Of a stretch of 64,000 nt of DNA, positions 16,764-25,554 are shown in pieces. The stretch comes from JBOFWL01 sp051653605 (lineage in GTDB: Bacteria > Spirochaetota > Brevinematia > Brevinematales > Brevinemataceae): the NCBI GenBank assembly GCA_051653605.1, contig JBOFWL010000009.1, forward strand, positions 51,678 through 115,677, written 5' to 3'. Under the pieces are notes generated by a model. That model was given only the letters and a program-made list of their open reading frames with translations. It did not search any database and was not told where the DNA came from. The position numbers and the translations under genes are program-made. How positions within the stretch are numbered: the first letter of the stretch is position 1; every line of letters starts with the position of its first letter.

Positions 16764-17756
16764 CTAAAAACCAGAACGATTCTTAATATCTCTAAGGATT
16801 TCAGAAGCAATTTCCATTGTATACACATTTGAAGAGGTATTCCATGCAGAAAAACTAGACTTAGTTGGAAGCTGATTAAGAATTGTATTAAGGAAATATT
16901 CTAACTCAAGACGAAGTGGATTTTCTTTATGAATAAAAACACGATCAACAAGGGATTCTTCACTATATTTAATAGTACCTTGTGAAACTTCATATTTACT
17001 GTCTGGATTTCTATAAATCATAAGATCCTGAGAAGAGTAATCGAGGTACAGATAACTTTCTTTTTGCGCAATAGACATTGTTCTAGCTTTTCGCGTAGAT
17101 ACTCGTGATGCCGTAAGATTTGCTGTGATACCGTTCTCAAAATATAATGTTGCCAGCGCGTAATCTTCGTGATCGGTGAAAATACGCTGCCCAATAGCAC
17201 TAAGAGATTTAACTTTAGAGTTTGCAAGAGATATGATAAGGTCGATATCGTGAATCATTAAATCGAGAACAACACCAACATCTAAAATACGAGAAACATT
17301 CCCAATACGCTGACATTGAAAATAATAAGGATTATCAAGAAGATTTCTGATTTCTTGAATTGCCCCGTTGAAGCGTTCTACATGCCCGACATGTAAGATT
17401 AGATTATTCTTTTGAGCGTATTCTGTCATCTCTTTGGTTTGAAAAACATCTTGCGCAACTGGTTTTTCAACAAGAATATGCTTACCTTTTTTTAGAGCTT
17501 TCATTGAAAATTCAAAGTGAAGATGTGTTGGCACAGCAATAATTAGCGCATCAACTTGGTCTAATAGATCATCATAAGATGTACAAATTTCTGCTTTAAA
17601 TTCTTCTGCAATCTTGTGAAGATTTTCTTGATTGACATCGTGAATGCATAGAGCTGATACCTCGGGCATTTGCGATAAAATATTAACATGATAGCGTCCC
17701 ATATGACCTATCCCTGCCACACCTAGTCTCAACTGTTTAGTAGACATTGGATTCAT
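16764..17756 (-). CDS. Gfo/Idh/MocA-family NAD(P)-dependent oxidoreductase
   Basis: 330 residues. The N-terminal Rossmann fold begins GVAGIGHMGRYHVNIL. HILVEKPVAQD carries the family EKP motif near residue 100. The HVERFNGAIQEI segment is typical of the branch that oxidises nucleotide sugars such as UDP-GlcNAc for lipid A or surface glycans, but the substrate is not settled by sequence. The start at 17756 is preferred over the Met three codons in because only it has an upstream AAGG. Single-gene unit, with lptD elsewhere in the window as the nearest envelope link. Confidence 0.85.
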   Translation of the reverse strand: MNPMSTKQLRLGVAGIGHMGRYHVNILSQMPEVSALCIHDVNQENLHKIAEEFKAEICTSYDDLLDQVDALIIAVPTHLHFEFSMKALKKGKHILVEKPVAQDVFQTKEMTEYAQKNNLILHVGHVERFNGAIQEIRNLLDNPYYFQCQRIGNVSRILDVGVVLDLMIHDIDLIISLANSKVKSLSAIGQRIFTDHEDYALATLYFENGITANLTASRVSTRKARTMSIAQKESYLYLDYSSQDLMIYRNPDSKYEVSQGTIKYSEESLVDRVFIHKENPLRLELEYFLNTILNQLPTKSSFSAWNTSSNVYTMEIASEILRDIKNRSGF

Positions 17757-17788
17757 AGTAAAAACAACCTTAATTCAAATTAAGATTC

Positions 17789-17817
17789 ATTATAGCATAT
17801 TTCTATAAATTTGTAAA
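17789..17817 (-). promoter_or_regulatory. Sigma-70 promoter of the Gfo/Idh/MocA gene
   Basis: Minus-strand TTTACA (17812-17817), 17-bp spacer, TATAAT (17789-17794). Confidence 0.65.
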
Positions 17818-17860
17818 ACATGTACTGGTAAAATTTGCACTTTTTATTAATCATCAAATG

Positions 17861-17889
17861 TTGACTATCATTAGTAATTATCTTATAAT
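17861..17889 (+). promoter_or_regulatory. Sigma-70 promoter of the DUF58-tsaC-glyQ operon
   Basis: TTGACT (17861-17866), 17-bp spacer, TATAAT (17884-17889), about 20 bases before the first start. Confidence 0.8.
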
Positions 17890-17909
17890 AACAGAAGACG
17901 GAGGAATCT

Positions 17910-18362
17910 ATGTTTGGTGTTTTCTTGTTAACAATTATATTATTCTATTATTCTGTAGTTTTGTTATCCGAGCAAATTATTAAAGCTATTGATAGTATCA
18001 TCGTAAGTAGTAATATCCCTCGTCCAGGGTTGCGTCGCTTCAAACGTAATATTGAAAAGCTTTGTCACTCCTCTATTAGACAGGGCTCTGGGCTTTTAGC
18101 TTTTTTGTTTGCTTTTTGGAATTTCTTTGCTCCAGATTTCGGTTCAGGTGGCATAACAATCGTTGGGGCTTTGATTCCTTCAATAGCACTTTTTGTCGAT
18201 GCGCTACTGCTTGCACCCGAAAGTTTAGATTGGATTCAGCTTCCTCAGTCGTTTAAGCTTACTCTTCTTAATTTTAGCGAGCGATTTAGCAACTCTGCTG
18301 GATGGATTACTCTTGCTATAGCGTTTCTCCACATCTTTTTTAATCCCCTACCCTTCATTTAA
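17910..18362 (+). CDS. Membrane protein of unknown function (150 aa)
   Basis: Three or four hydrophobic segments (~2-22, ~57-75, ~80-103, ~130-147) separated by a basic stretch with RPGLRRFKR near residues 39-47. No family recognised. CGGAGGA precedes the ATG. It opens an operon followed 10 bases later by another small membrane protein and then a DUF58 protein. In other bacteria DUF58 genes neighbour membrane proteins and MoxR ATPases, so a role beside DUF58 is a reasonable but unproven inference. Confidence 0.75.
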   Translation: MFGVFLLTIILFYYSVVLLSEQIIKAIDSIIVSSNIPRPGLRRFKRNIEKLCHSSIRQGSGLLAFLFAFWNFFAPDFGSGGITIVGALIPSIALFVDALLLAPESLDWIQLPQSFKLTLLNFSERFSNSAGWITLAIAFLHIFFNPLPFI

Positions 18363-18372
18363 GGAGAGTTTC

Positions 18373-18603
18373 ATGCAACGTATTGTGTATGGAGTTATCT
18401 CTCTGCTTGTTATATGGGGGCTTCTTGTTTTTCTTCTACCTGTTTTACTCTTTATTATTGCGATTTTCCTCATTTTTGGGCTTATCAGTATGTTTACAGG
18501 GCGAGCTTCGTTTCGTATATACACGCCACAACGTCCTCGACAAAATCCTCCTCCAAATATCGACCCATCCGTAATTGATATTACAGAGGACCAGGAGAAA
18601 TAA
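18373..18603 (+). CDS. Small membrane protein (76 aa)
   Basis: One long or two short hydrophobic segments (~5-42) followed by a hydrophilic tail rich in Arg, Pro and Asn. AAGGAG lies seven bases before the ATG. No recognised family. Probably inner-membrane with the tail in the cytoplasm (inference). Tightly packed between the 150-residue membrane protein and the DUF58 gene. Confidence 0.72.
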   Translation: MQRIVYGVISLLVIWGLLVFLLPVLLFIIAIFLIFGLISMFTGRASFRIYTPQRPRQNPPPNIDPSVIDITEDQEK

Positions 18604-18604
18604 T

Positions 18605-19498
18605 TTGCATCAAGATCATATGAATGACATCTCCATTACAGACATTGTTGCACAAACAAAGCATTTAGAAATTACCGCCCGAAAGCTTGTGAATGAGACA
18701 CTTCAAAGCGATTATAAATCTTCTTTCCGTGGTCGTGGAATGGAGTTTGATGAAGTTCGGTCTTATAATTTTGGGGACGATATTCGAGATATTGATTGGA
18801 ACGTTACCGCAAGAATGAATGAGCCCTTCATAAAAACATTTATAGAAGAGCGTCGCTTGACAACCTTCTTTTTAGTCGATATTTCGTCATCTCACGACTT
18901 TGGAACACTTGCAAATAAACGCTCTGTAATGGCTGAAATCACTGCTCTGTTAGGATTTACATCATTTTTTGCTAATGATAATACAGGGCTTATTCTCTTT
19001 TCTGAAGATATTGAAAAAGTTGTGCCAGCCACTCACTCGCACCCTCATTTACTGCGTATTATTCGAGATGTATATTTTCATCAGGCTCAATCAAAGAAAA
19101 CAAATCTGAATCAAGCTTTACGAGCTGCATCAACAATGCTCAAGAAAAAAGCTGTAATTTTTGTGATTAGTGACTTCTTCGATAAGGATTATTCACAAGC
19201 GATGGGGATTCTCAGTCGCCGACATGAAGTAATTCCTATTGTAATCCGAGATAAGGGTGAAGAAAGCAATCCTATTAGCAGTCTTTTTCCTATTATTACA
19301 GAATTAGAAGACTTAGAAACAGAAGAAACATGTTTTGTCACCTTAAATAAAGAAAAATTAGGGAAAATGTCTCCTTATACCGCAGAATATCATCATACAT
19401 TCAAAAAATTAGGGCTTCATTTTGCTGAAATTTTCACAGGATCGCCTATTCTACCTGCAATAAAAAAAATATTAAAACGACAAAGAGGTGGAAATTGA
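18605..19498 (+). CDS. DUF58 (vWA-like) protein
   Basis: 297 residues from a TTG start at 18605, chosen because AGGAGA lies seven bases upstream; an ATG at 18620 is the alternative and costs only five residues. The DUF58 core is clear: KSSFRGRGMEFDEVRSYNFG (~41-60) and DIRDIDWNVTARMNEPFIKT, followed by a vWA-type fold with a MIDAS-like DISSS at ~100. DUF58 proteins usually accompany MoxR ATPases and Bat-type vWA proteins in envelope quality-control or stress loci. No MoxR gene is in the window; a BatB/BatC-like gene lies at 45.9-47.6 kb. The stop overlaps the next start. Confidence 0.88.
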   Translation: MHQDHMNDISITDIVAQTKHLEITARKLVNETLQSDYKSSFRGRGMEFDEVRSYNFGDDIRDIDWNVTARMNEPFIKTFIEERRLTTFFLVDISSSHDFGTLANKRSVMAEITALLGFTSFFANDNTGLILFSEDIEKVVPATHSHPHLLRIIRDVYFHQAQSKKTNLNQALRAASTMLKKKAVIFVISDFFDKDYSQAMGILSRRHEVIPIVIRDKGEESNPISSLFPIITELEDLETEETCFVTLNKEKLGKMSPYTAEYHHTFKKLGLHFAEIFTGSPILPAIKKILKRQRGGN

Positions 19499-20442
19499 CG
19501 ATTATTGGCTCTGATATCTCTACAATTAAAAAAGCCTCTCTATCATTAGCTCAAGATCAACTTGTTGTGTTCCCTACTGAAACCGTCTACGGATTGGGCG
19601 CAAATGCTTATTCGGATAAGGCAATGCAGAAAGTTTTTGATATAAAAAAACGCCCTTCTACAAACCCTATCATTGTTCACGTTGCAAGCCTTGATCACAT
19701 CCTTCTCGCCGCTCAGGAAATATCTCCTCTCGAGCAAGATCTTTTTAAAGCATTTTCACCAGGGCCTATGACATTGGTTCTACCCAAAAACAAGTTAATT
19801 AGCTCCCTTGCAACGGGTGGCTTAGATACCGTTGGAGTTCGAATTCCTAATCACCCTATTGCACTAGCTCTTCTCGAAAATACCCCTGTACCTGTAGCGG
19901 CTCCCTCTGCAAATATGTCTGGAAAACCATCACCCACCACCATAGAAATGTGTCGCTACTACATGGAAGGGTGTGTGCCCTATATTTTGGATGGGGGAAG
20001 CTTGTCGATTGGCTTAGAATCGACGGTACTTAAGGTAGAAAAAGAAAAAATATACATTCTCCGCAGTGGGGCATTGAGTGCTAAAGATATTTATTCAGCA
20101 GTAGGAATAAAACCAGAACAAAATATCGAGCAATCACATCGATCTCCAGGAACTCATTTTGCTCACTACCAACCAAAAGCTCACGTTATTCTTTTTCAGG
20201 GAGAACTTCCAGCAGTCTCTGACAAGGCTGCAATTTTAACTTTTCAAAATACAAACGACTGGAAGCACAGTTTTATTTTTTCTTCGCCTGAAGAGTATGC
20301 TCAGGCATTATACCGAATATTTTTTTGGTGCGATTCTCAAAAAATAGAGACTATTTACTGCGAGATTCCATCCAGCGATGGAATCGGTCATGCTTTGATA
20401 GACCGCCTCACCAGAGCAAGTGGTTATAGGAATTTAGAATGA
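19495..20442 (+). CDS. tsaC: L-threonylcarbamoyladenylate synthase (Sua5/YwlC type)
   Basis: 315 residues, the long two-domain Sua5/YwlC form. It makes threonylcarbamoyl-AMP from threonine, bicarbonate and ATP for t6A37 modification of ANN-decoding tRNAs. The YrdC domain shows FPTETVYGLGANA (~23-35), KKRPSTNPIIVHV, GPMTLVLPK and AAPSANMSGKPSPT. The linker HRSPGTHFAHYQPKA leads into the C-terminal Sua5 domain. The start is a TTG overlapping the DUF58 stop (TTGA), with AGAGGTGG upstream. The 3' end overlaps the next gene by four bases. Confidence 0.93.
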   Translation: MTIIGSDISTIKKASLSLAQDQLVVFPTETVYGLGANAYSDKAMQKVFDIKKRPSTNPIIVHVASLDHILLAAQEISPLEQDLFKAFSPGPMTLVLPKNKLISSLATGGLDTVGVRIPNHPIALALLENTPVPVAAPSANMSGKPSPTTIEMCRYYMEGCVPYILDGGSLSIGLESTVLKVEKEKIYILRSGALSAKDIYSAVGIKPEQNIEQSHRSPGTHFAHYQPKAHVILFQGELPAVSDKAAILTFQNTNDWKHSFIFSSPEEYAQALYRIFFWCDSQKIETIYCEIPSSDGIGHALIDRLTRASGYRNLE

Positions 20443-21536
20443 TCTTATCATGGCAAGATATAAAAAAACATATCTCCATAAAGCCTATTTGTATTATTTT
20501 TATTTTAACACTGCTAATAATTATTGCCATTAATACAATTCGATGGACTCCTCCTATTTTAAGAGGAGTTTCTGAATTAATTAGCGTTGATATCAACGGT
20601 AGTCAACAGTGGTTACTGATTCGTGGGCAAAAAAAAGATGCCCCTATTATTCTTTTTTTGCATGGTGGGCCTGGAAACGCTCAAATTGGTGTATTCAGAC
20701 ACTATCAACGCGAACTTGAAAAAAATTATATTGTTGTTCAATGGGATCAACGTGGCTCGGGCTTATCAGGAGCAAATTTTCCTTCACGTTCAACTCTAAA
20801 TCTTCAACAATTTATTGAAGATGGAATCAGCGTCACAAAATATCTGAAGACACGTTTTAATAAAGAAAAGATTTATCTTGTAGGACATGCCGAAGGAACA
20901 GGATTAGGCTGGTTTATGGCTCGCGATTATCCAGAGCATTTCTATGCCTATGCTGCATTTAATCAGATTGCCGTTGGTAATCAGCAGACTTACCAATATG
21001 TAGCTGTTCTAGCAGCAGCCGAACAACGAAAAAAACAAAAAGCTATCATCGAATTGAAAGATTTAGGGGCGCCACCTTGGAAATTTATGCCGCCAAATCC
21101 AGAGAAACAGGCTTCACAAACGGGATATGCAACCATGTTAAAGGTTTTAAAATGGGCAAAAGCCTTTCAAGGCGAAGCCTATCACCAAAATATATCCCAT
21201 ATTTTTGCAAGAGATTTTATTTTTTCTACTGAATATACTATTCAAGATATATTTAATTGGAGAAAGACAAAACATCAAAGCATGAATATGCTGTATTCTC
21301 AATTCAATGCAAATCTTCGACTAATTGATATAGGGGCTTCTTTTAAAATTCCCTTCTATATGTTTTTAGGGGAGAACGATTTACTTACACCCGTTGAGCC
21401 TGCTTTAGAATTATTCAGTCTCATTAATGCTGTAGATAAACAAATTCTTATCTACCCAGATACTTCCCATTATATTTTCTGGGAACGAACTATTGAGTAT
21501 CAATTAGCTTTAAAACGATTTTTTAACAAACACTAA
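20439..21536 (+). CDS. Membrane-anchored alpha/beta-hydrolase-fold protein lacking the nucleophile serine
   Basis: 365 residues. One N-terminal membrane anchor (~15-32) precedes an alpha/beta-hydrolase fold with the oxyanion HGGPG (~75) and DQRGSG (~101). The nucleophile elbow reads GHAEG: residue 151 is Ala (GCC) where proline-iminopeptidase-like relatives have Ser. The candidate acid Asp314 (GENDLL) and base His344 (TSHYIF) remain. Either the protein is non-catalytic or it uses a different mechanism. ATG overlaps the tsaC stop; AGGA upstream. glyQ follows 21 bases later. The Ala is read directly from the bases given. Confidence 0.82.
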   Translation: MILSWQDIKKHISIKPICIIFILTLLIIIAINTIRWTPPILRGVSELISVDINGSQQWLLIRGQKKDAPIILFLHGGPGNAQIGVFRHYQRELEKNYIVVQWDQRGSGLSGANFPSRSTLNLQQFIEDGISVTKYLKTRFNKEKIYLVGHAEGTGLGWFMARDYPEHFYAYAAFNQIAVGNQQTYQYVAVLAAAEQRKKQKAIIELKDLGAPPWKFMPPNPEKQASQTGYATMLKVLKWAKAFQGEAYHQNISHIFARDFIFSTEYTIQDIFNWRKTKHQSMNMLYSQFNANLRLIDIGASFKIPFYMFLGENDLLTPVEPALELFSLINAVDKQILIYPDTSHYIFWERTIEYQLALKRFFNKH

Positions 21537-21557
21537 ACCCCTTGGTTAGGAGTATTT

Positions 21558-22418
21558 ATGAACTTCCAGGATATCATCCTCAATTTAAAACAGTTTTGGG
21601 GCGAGCAAGGCTGCCTCATTCGAGAACCGTACGACCTTGAAAAAGGTGCAGGCACGTTTAATCCCGATACATTCTTACGAGCACTAGGAAATAAACCTTG
21701 GGCTGCTGCCTATGCAGAGCCATGTCGTCGCCCAGGTGATGGCCGTTATGGTGAAAACCCCAATCGTATGGGCTTTTACTACCAATTCCAGGTACTTATT
21801 AAACCTTCGCCTGATAACATTATTGATCTTTATCTACAAAGCCTTTCTCGTATTGGCATTGACACAAGTAAGCATGATATTCGTTTTGTCCATGATGATT
21901 GGAAGTCTCCAACTCTTGGGGCATGGGGATTGGGCTGGGAAGTTTGGCTAGATGGTATGGAAATTACTCAATTTACTTATTTTCAGCAGGTCGGGGGAAC
22001 AAGCCTTCCTCTCGTTCCCGCAGAACTTACTTATGGCACAGAACGTATTGCTATGTATCTTCAAGGCGTGGAACACTTTAAGGATATTAAATGGAATGAC
22101 ACCACTACCTATGGAGATCTTCATTTAGATTCTGAAAGAGACTATTCAACATATTCTTTTGAAGTTGCAGATAAATCTTTATATTTCAGATTATTCGATG
22201 ACTTCGAAAAAGAATTTTTCCGAACCATAGAGAAAAAAGCTGTCTTTGCTGCCTATGATCTTGCAATTAAATGCTCCCATATCTTTAATACTCTTGGATC
22301 ACTCGGAGCTATATCCGTCACTGAGCGTGAAAGCTATATTCTACGTGTCCGCACGATGACCGCTGCTGTTGCAAAAACATGGATAGAGAGAGAGCAGGCC
22401 TCTATTTCGATCAAATAA
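21558..22418 (+). CDS. glyQ: Glycyl-tRNA synthetase alpha subunit
   Basis: 286 residues, the catalytic alpha subunit of the bacterial alpha2-beta2 enzyme that charges tRNA-Gly. Highly characteristic blocks: FWGEQGCLIREPYDLEKGAG (~14-33), AYAEPCRRPGDGRYGENPNR, and GWEVWLDGMEITQFTYFQQV. TTAGGAG precedes the ATG. A strong terminator follows immediately, and the next gene is on the other strand, so glyS (beta) is not adjacent as it is in most bacteria. Last gene of the six-gene operon from 17910. Confidence 0.97.
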   Translation: MNFQDIILNLKQFWGEQGCLIREPYDLEKGAGTFNPDTFLRALGNKPWAAAYAEPCRRPGDGRYGENPNRMGFYYQFQVLIKPSPDNIIDLYLQSLSRIGIDTSKHDIRFVHDDWKSPTLGAWGLGWEVWLDGMEITQFTYFQQVGGTSLPLVPAELTYGTERIAMYLQGVEHFKDIKWNDTTTYGDLHLDSERDYSTYSFEVADKSLYFRLFDDFEKEFFRTIEKKAVFAAYDLAIKCSHIFNTLGSLGAISVTERESYILRVRTMTAAVAKTWIEREQASISIK

Positions 22419-22420
22419 CA

Positions 22421-22448
22421 AAAAAGTTCCTAAAATAGGAACTTTTTT
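22421..22448. terminator. Bidirectional terminator between glyQ and the RND gene
   Basis: AAAAAGTTCCTA/TAGGAACTTTTT with a three-base loop; T tracts appear on both strands. Confidence 0.92.
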
Positions 22449-22449
22449 C

Positions 22450-25400
22450 TTAACTATGTTTTAATTTTTGAAATATATGTTTCACATCCAACCCAATAAG
22501 ATAAATTGCCGGAATAAAAAAGAGTGTCAACAACGTTGCAAAAAGTAGTCCATATGCCATAGCTGTGGCAATAGGAATAATCATATCTGCAACCCCACTT
22601 AAGCCATAGATAGAGGGCAGCAACCCTGCAAGTGTTGTAACTGTTGTTAGCAACACTGCTTTAAATCTTTTAGCAGCCCCTTCAATGATGAGGGCCGGCG
22701 CTTCTGATCGAGATGCTTTTCCAACCACATTATTAATAAAATCCACCATAACAACGGCATCATTAACAACAACACCACTTAGCCCGATAATTCCAACAAA
22801 GCTCATAAAACTCAGTTGTTGCCCATGAAAATAAAAAGCCCAGAATGCGCCGACAATACCAAAAGGGATTGAAATCAATACTATAAATGGTTGAATTGCC
22901 GATTTGAAAAGCATTGTTAAGATTAGATATATCAAGAAAATAGCAATTACAAAAGCAATACCAAAAGAGCCAAAGTAGGCTTCAATATCGGCACTTTCTC
23001 CTTCTGAGTAGAGTTCAGCCCCAGGATACTTAGGAAGTAAAACATTACTGTAATAATTATTAAAATCTCTAGCAATAACCGCAGAGCTTGCAATAGCTGA
23101 ATCAATTTCTGAGCCAATCTCTACCATTCGTCGGCCACGAGTACGCAACATATCGCCGCCTCCGGTTCGATTCGAGATAGTAGCAAACTCTTTAAGTGGT
23201 ATTAAGCGCATAAATTTATTTGGAATCAGCATTTCTTTAATTAATTTCAGTTTATCTTTATCTTCTAAATCTAGTTTAAGAATATATGAGATTTCTGCTG
23301 TGCTTGATTGCCATTTCGATACCGTCAAGCCCCCCGCCGCAATCCTTAGTATTTCCGCTACAGTTTTAACATCTATCCCCAATCGAGCTGTTTTTTCATA
23401 GTCGAAGGAAACTAGTAGCTGGTCTGCCCCTTGCACCGATGTATGTCGAGCCTTGATAACTCCTGGTATATCACGTAGATAGGCATAAGCATCCAACATC
23501 ATATTGATATAATCATCCGATGCAGGAAAATTAGGTTTTTGAGTAAAGAAGTATACCAAGCCTTCCTTTGTTTTAGGGATAAGCCCGTAGGTATCGTATG
23601 AGACTGTTTTAAGCTTTTCCATTATAGGCGATGCTTCAACGTCGGCCTTGATGTTCGCCAATACTTGCTCGTAATCCCAGACATCTGGCTTCAAATATAC
23701 AGCAACTTGACCTAAGTTATTCTGTGGTCTGATATAAGAGAAATCCCATATCGTATGTTCTCCCGTCATCGTTTTGAGGGCATTTCTTTGAGATTCAGGA
23801 ACAGCCTTTTCGACTAATATTTTAGCTTCTTTTACGATGTCTTTCATTGTCTCGAAACTAATATCTTTTTCTGCTTCAAGTTGGAGAAAAATTGATCCAA
23901 CCCCGATAGGTTGCATGAAGGTAAAGTTTTTCATCATCTTTTGAACGAGAATTCCTGTAGCAAAAAGAGTAAAGAAAAATAACAACACAACCAAATATCG
24001 AGCTTTAAGAGCTGATTTTAGCGCCTTCTCATAAATGTTTCTGATGGCGACAACCCATTTCTTCTCTTCTCGAGGCAACATCTTACTAGGAACATGCCCT
24101 AAGTGCACTGGTAAGAATAAAATAGCATCAATAAAACTAATAATTAAAGCCGCTGATACCACAAGAGGAATAGGTCGAATAATCCCCCCTAAAATTCCTC
24201 GGATAGAAAGCAAGGGCAAAAAAGCAGAAACGGTTGTTAGCACCGTAACCAAAACTGGTGTTGCAATATCTTTGATGCCAAGCCTTATTGCTTCAAGTGG
24301 CCCCGCGCCTTTCAGGCGATAGCCATATATATTTTCTGAAATAACAATCCCATGGTCGACAAGCATTCCAAGAACTGTTATAATAGCACATAAAGAAACA
24401 ATATTGATAGATATATCCATAAAATACATATAGATAACTGTAAGAGCCAAGGTTGTTGGAATAGTAAGTGCCGTCCATAGTGATGTTTTCCAGTCGAAGA
24501 AAAATAGCAGAATAAAGAAAACAATGAGTATCCCCGCAAGTGCCGACCATTGCGCCGTCGAAAGAATCGTATTCACTGCCTCAAATCGGCGTTCTACTAC
24601 TTGAATTTCCACGCCTTCTGGCAATTCTGACTGAATTTGTGCGAGGGATCGGTCGATATTCTTCGTTACTGAGTTAATATCTCCATCTGCTTTCATCCTA
24701 AGGGCAAAAAATACGCCTTCTCCCCCGTTAATCTCCACAACAAAGTTCTTTTTCTCTACTCCAAGTTGTACATCTGCAATATCTTTAACACGTATTTTCT
24801 GGTTTTCAAAGTTGGCACGGATGATTACATCTTTAACATCTAAGGGGCTATCAAAACCACCATCTGTAACAAGATTTTTGGTCTCTGTTTGAAAATCTAA
24901 TAGCCCACCAGAGAGGGAGAGATTTCGATTTTGAATTGCATGGATAATTTCATAGAGAGAAACATAAAAGCGTTGAATAAGGTGAGGCTTAGCCGTGATT
25001 TGAACTTCCTCTTGAAGCAATCCCCCTGTTGAAACTCCACTCAAACCTTGAATACGCAATACTTGGTGTTGAACATTGGCTGCTATTCGTTGAAATTCCA
25101 ATTCGCTCATGACACTATTTGTGTTTCGATACAGGGCGAAGTAGAACATCGGCACAGAGGATGGCCCCTCTTCGGTAATAAATACTCTAGCTTTTGGGTC
25201 TACCCCCGCCGCAGATTGAATAAGGCGTATGGTTCGCTGTTTAACGTCTTTTAAGTCTCGAGAACCAGCAAGGTTGATATAAATTGAAGCAACATTGTCG
25301 GCAAGAACAGAGGTTAATGAGATATTTTGCTCGAGAGATTGCAGCGTTTGCTCTAAGGGTACAACGGCATTTTGTTCGATTTCCCTCGCCGAAGCCCCTG

Positions 25401-25554
25401 GATATGCGATTCGAACATAGAGGTACTCAGGCTCGACAAAGGGCGTAATATCACGTTTGAGATTTATACCGACAAACGCCCCTAAGAAAATAAAAGAGAG
25501 AAGCAAAATATTAGTGACTATTTTATTTTTAAATAGAAATTCAAGTATGAACAT
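22450..25554 (-). CDS. RND-family efflux transporter, inner-membrane subunit
   Basis: 1034 residues with the RND plan of two repeats, each one membrane helix, a large periplasmic domain and five helices. Motifs include the N-terminal NKIVTNILLLSFIFLGAF, GMLVDHGIVISENIYGYR around helix 4 (the proton-relay region, with His where many relatives have a second Asp or Asn), and VGIIGLSGVVVNDAVVMVDF in the second half. It exports small amphipathic molecules or envelope components using proton-motive force. Its ATG overlaps the TolC stop (TAATG), so it is coupled. No periplasmic adaptor gene is next to the pair. Substrate unknown. Confidence 0.92.
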   Translation of the reverse strand: MFILEFLFKNKIVTNILLLSFIFLGAFVGINLKRDITPFVEPEYLYVRIAYPGASAREIEQNAVVPLEQTLQSLEQNISLTSVLADNVASIYINLAGSRDLKDVKQRTIRLIQSAAGVDPKARVFITEEGPSSVPMFYFALYRNTNSVMSELEFQRIAANVQHQVLRIQGLSGVSTGGLLQEEVQITAKPHLIQRFYVSLYEIIHAIQNRNLSLSGGLLDFQTETKNLVTDGGFDSPLDVKDVIIRANFENQKIRVKDIADVQLGVEKKNFVVEINGGEGVFFALRMKADGDINSVTKNIDRSLAQIQSELPEGVEIQVVERRFEAVNTILSTAQWSALAGILIVFFILLFFFDWKTSLWTALTIPTTLALTVIYMYFMDISINIVSLCAIITVLGMLVDHGIVISENIYGYRLKGAGPLEAIRLGIKDIATPVLVTVLTTVSAFLPLLSIRGILGGIIRPIPLVVSAALIISFIDAILFLPVHLGHVPSKMLPREEKKWVVAIRNIYEKALKSALKARYLVVLLFFFTLFATGILVQKMMKNFTFMQPIGVGSIFLQLEAEKDISFETMKDIVKEAKILVEKAVPESQRNALKTMTGEHTIWDFSYIRPQNNLGQVAVYLKPDVWDYEQVLANIKADVEASPIMEKLKTVSYDTYGLIPKTKEGLVYFFTQKPNFPASDDYINMMLDAYAYLRDIPGVIKARHTSVQGADQLLVSFDYEKTARLGIDVKTVAEILRIAAGGLTVSKWQSSTAEISYILKLDLEDKDKLKLIKEMLIPNKFMRLIPLKEFATISNRTGGGDMLRTRGRRMVEIGSEIDSAIASSAVIARDFNNYYSNVLLPKYPGAELYSEGESADIEAYFGSFGIAFVIAIFLIYLILTMLFKSAIQPFIVLISIPFGIVGAFWAFYFHGQQLSFMSFVGIIGLSGVVVNDAVVMVDFINNVVGKASRSEAPALIIEGAAKRFKAVLLTTVTTLAGLLPSIYGLSGVADMIIPIATAMAYGLLFATLLTLFFIPAIYLIGLDVKHIFQKLKHS

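Noticed and set aside
19495..22418. tRNA or riboswitch between operon genes
   Set aside because: Gaps are 21 bases or less and no cloverleaf or T-loop sequence is visible. No tRNA was seen in any intergenic region of the window.
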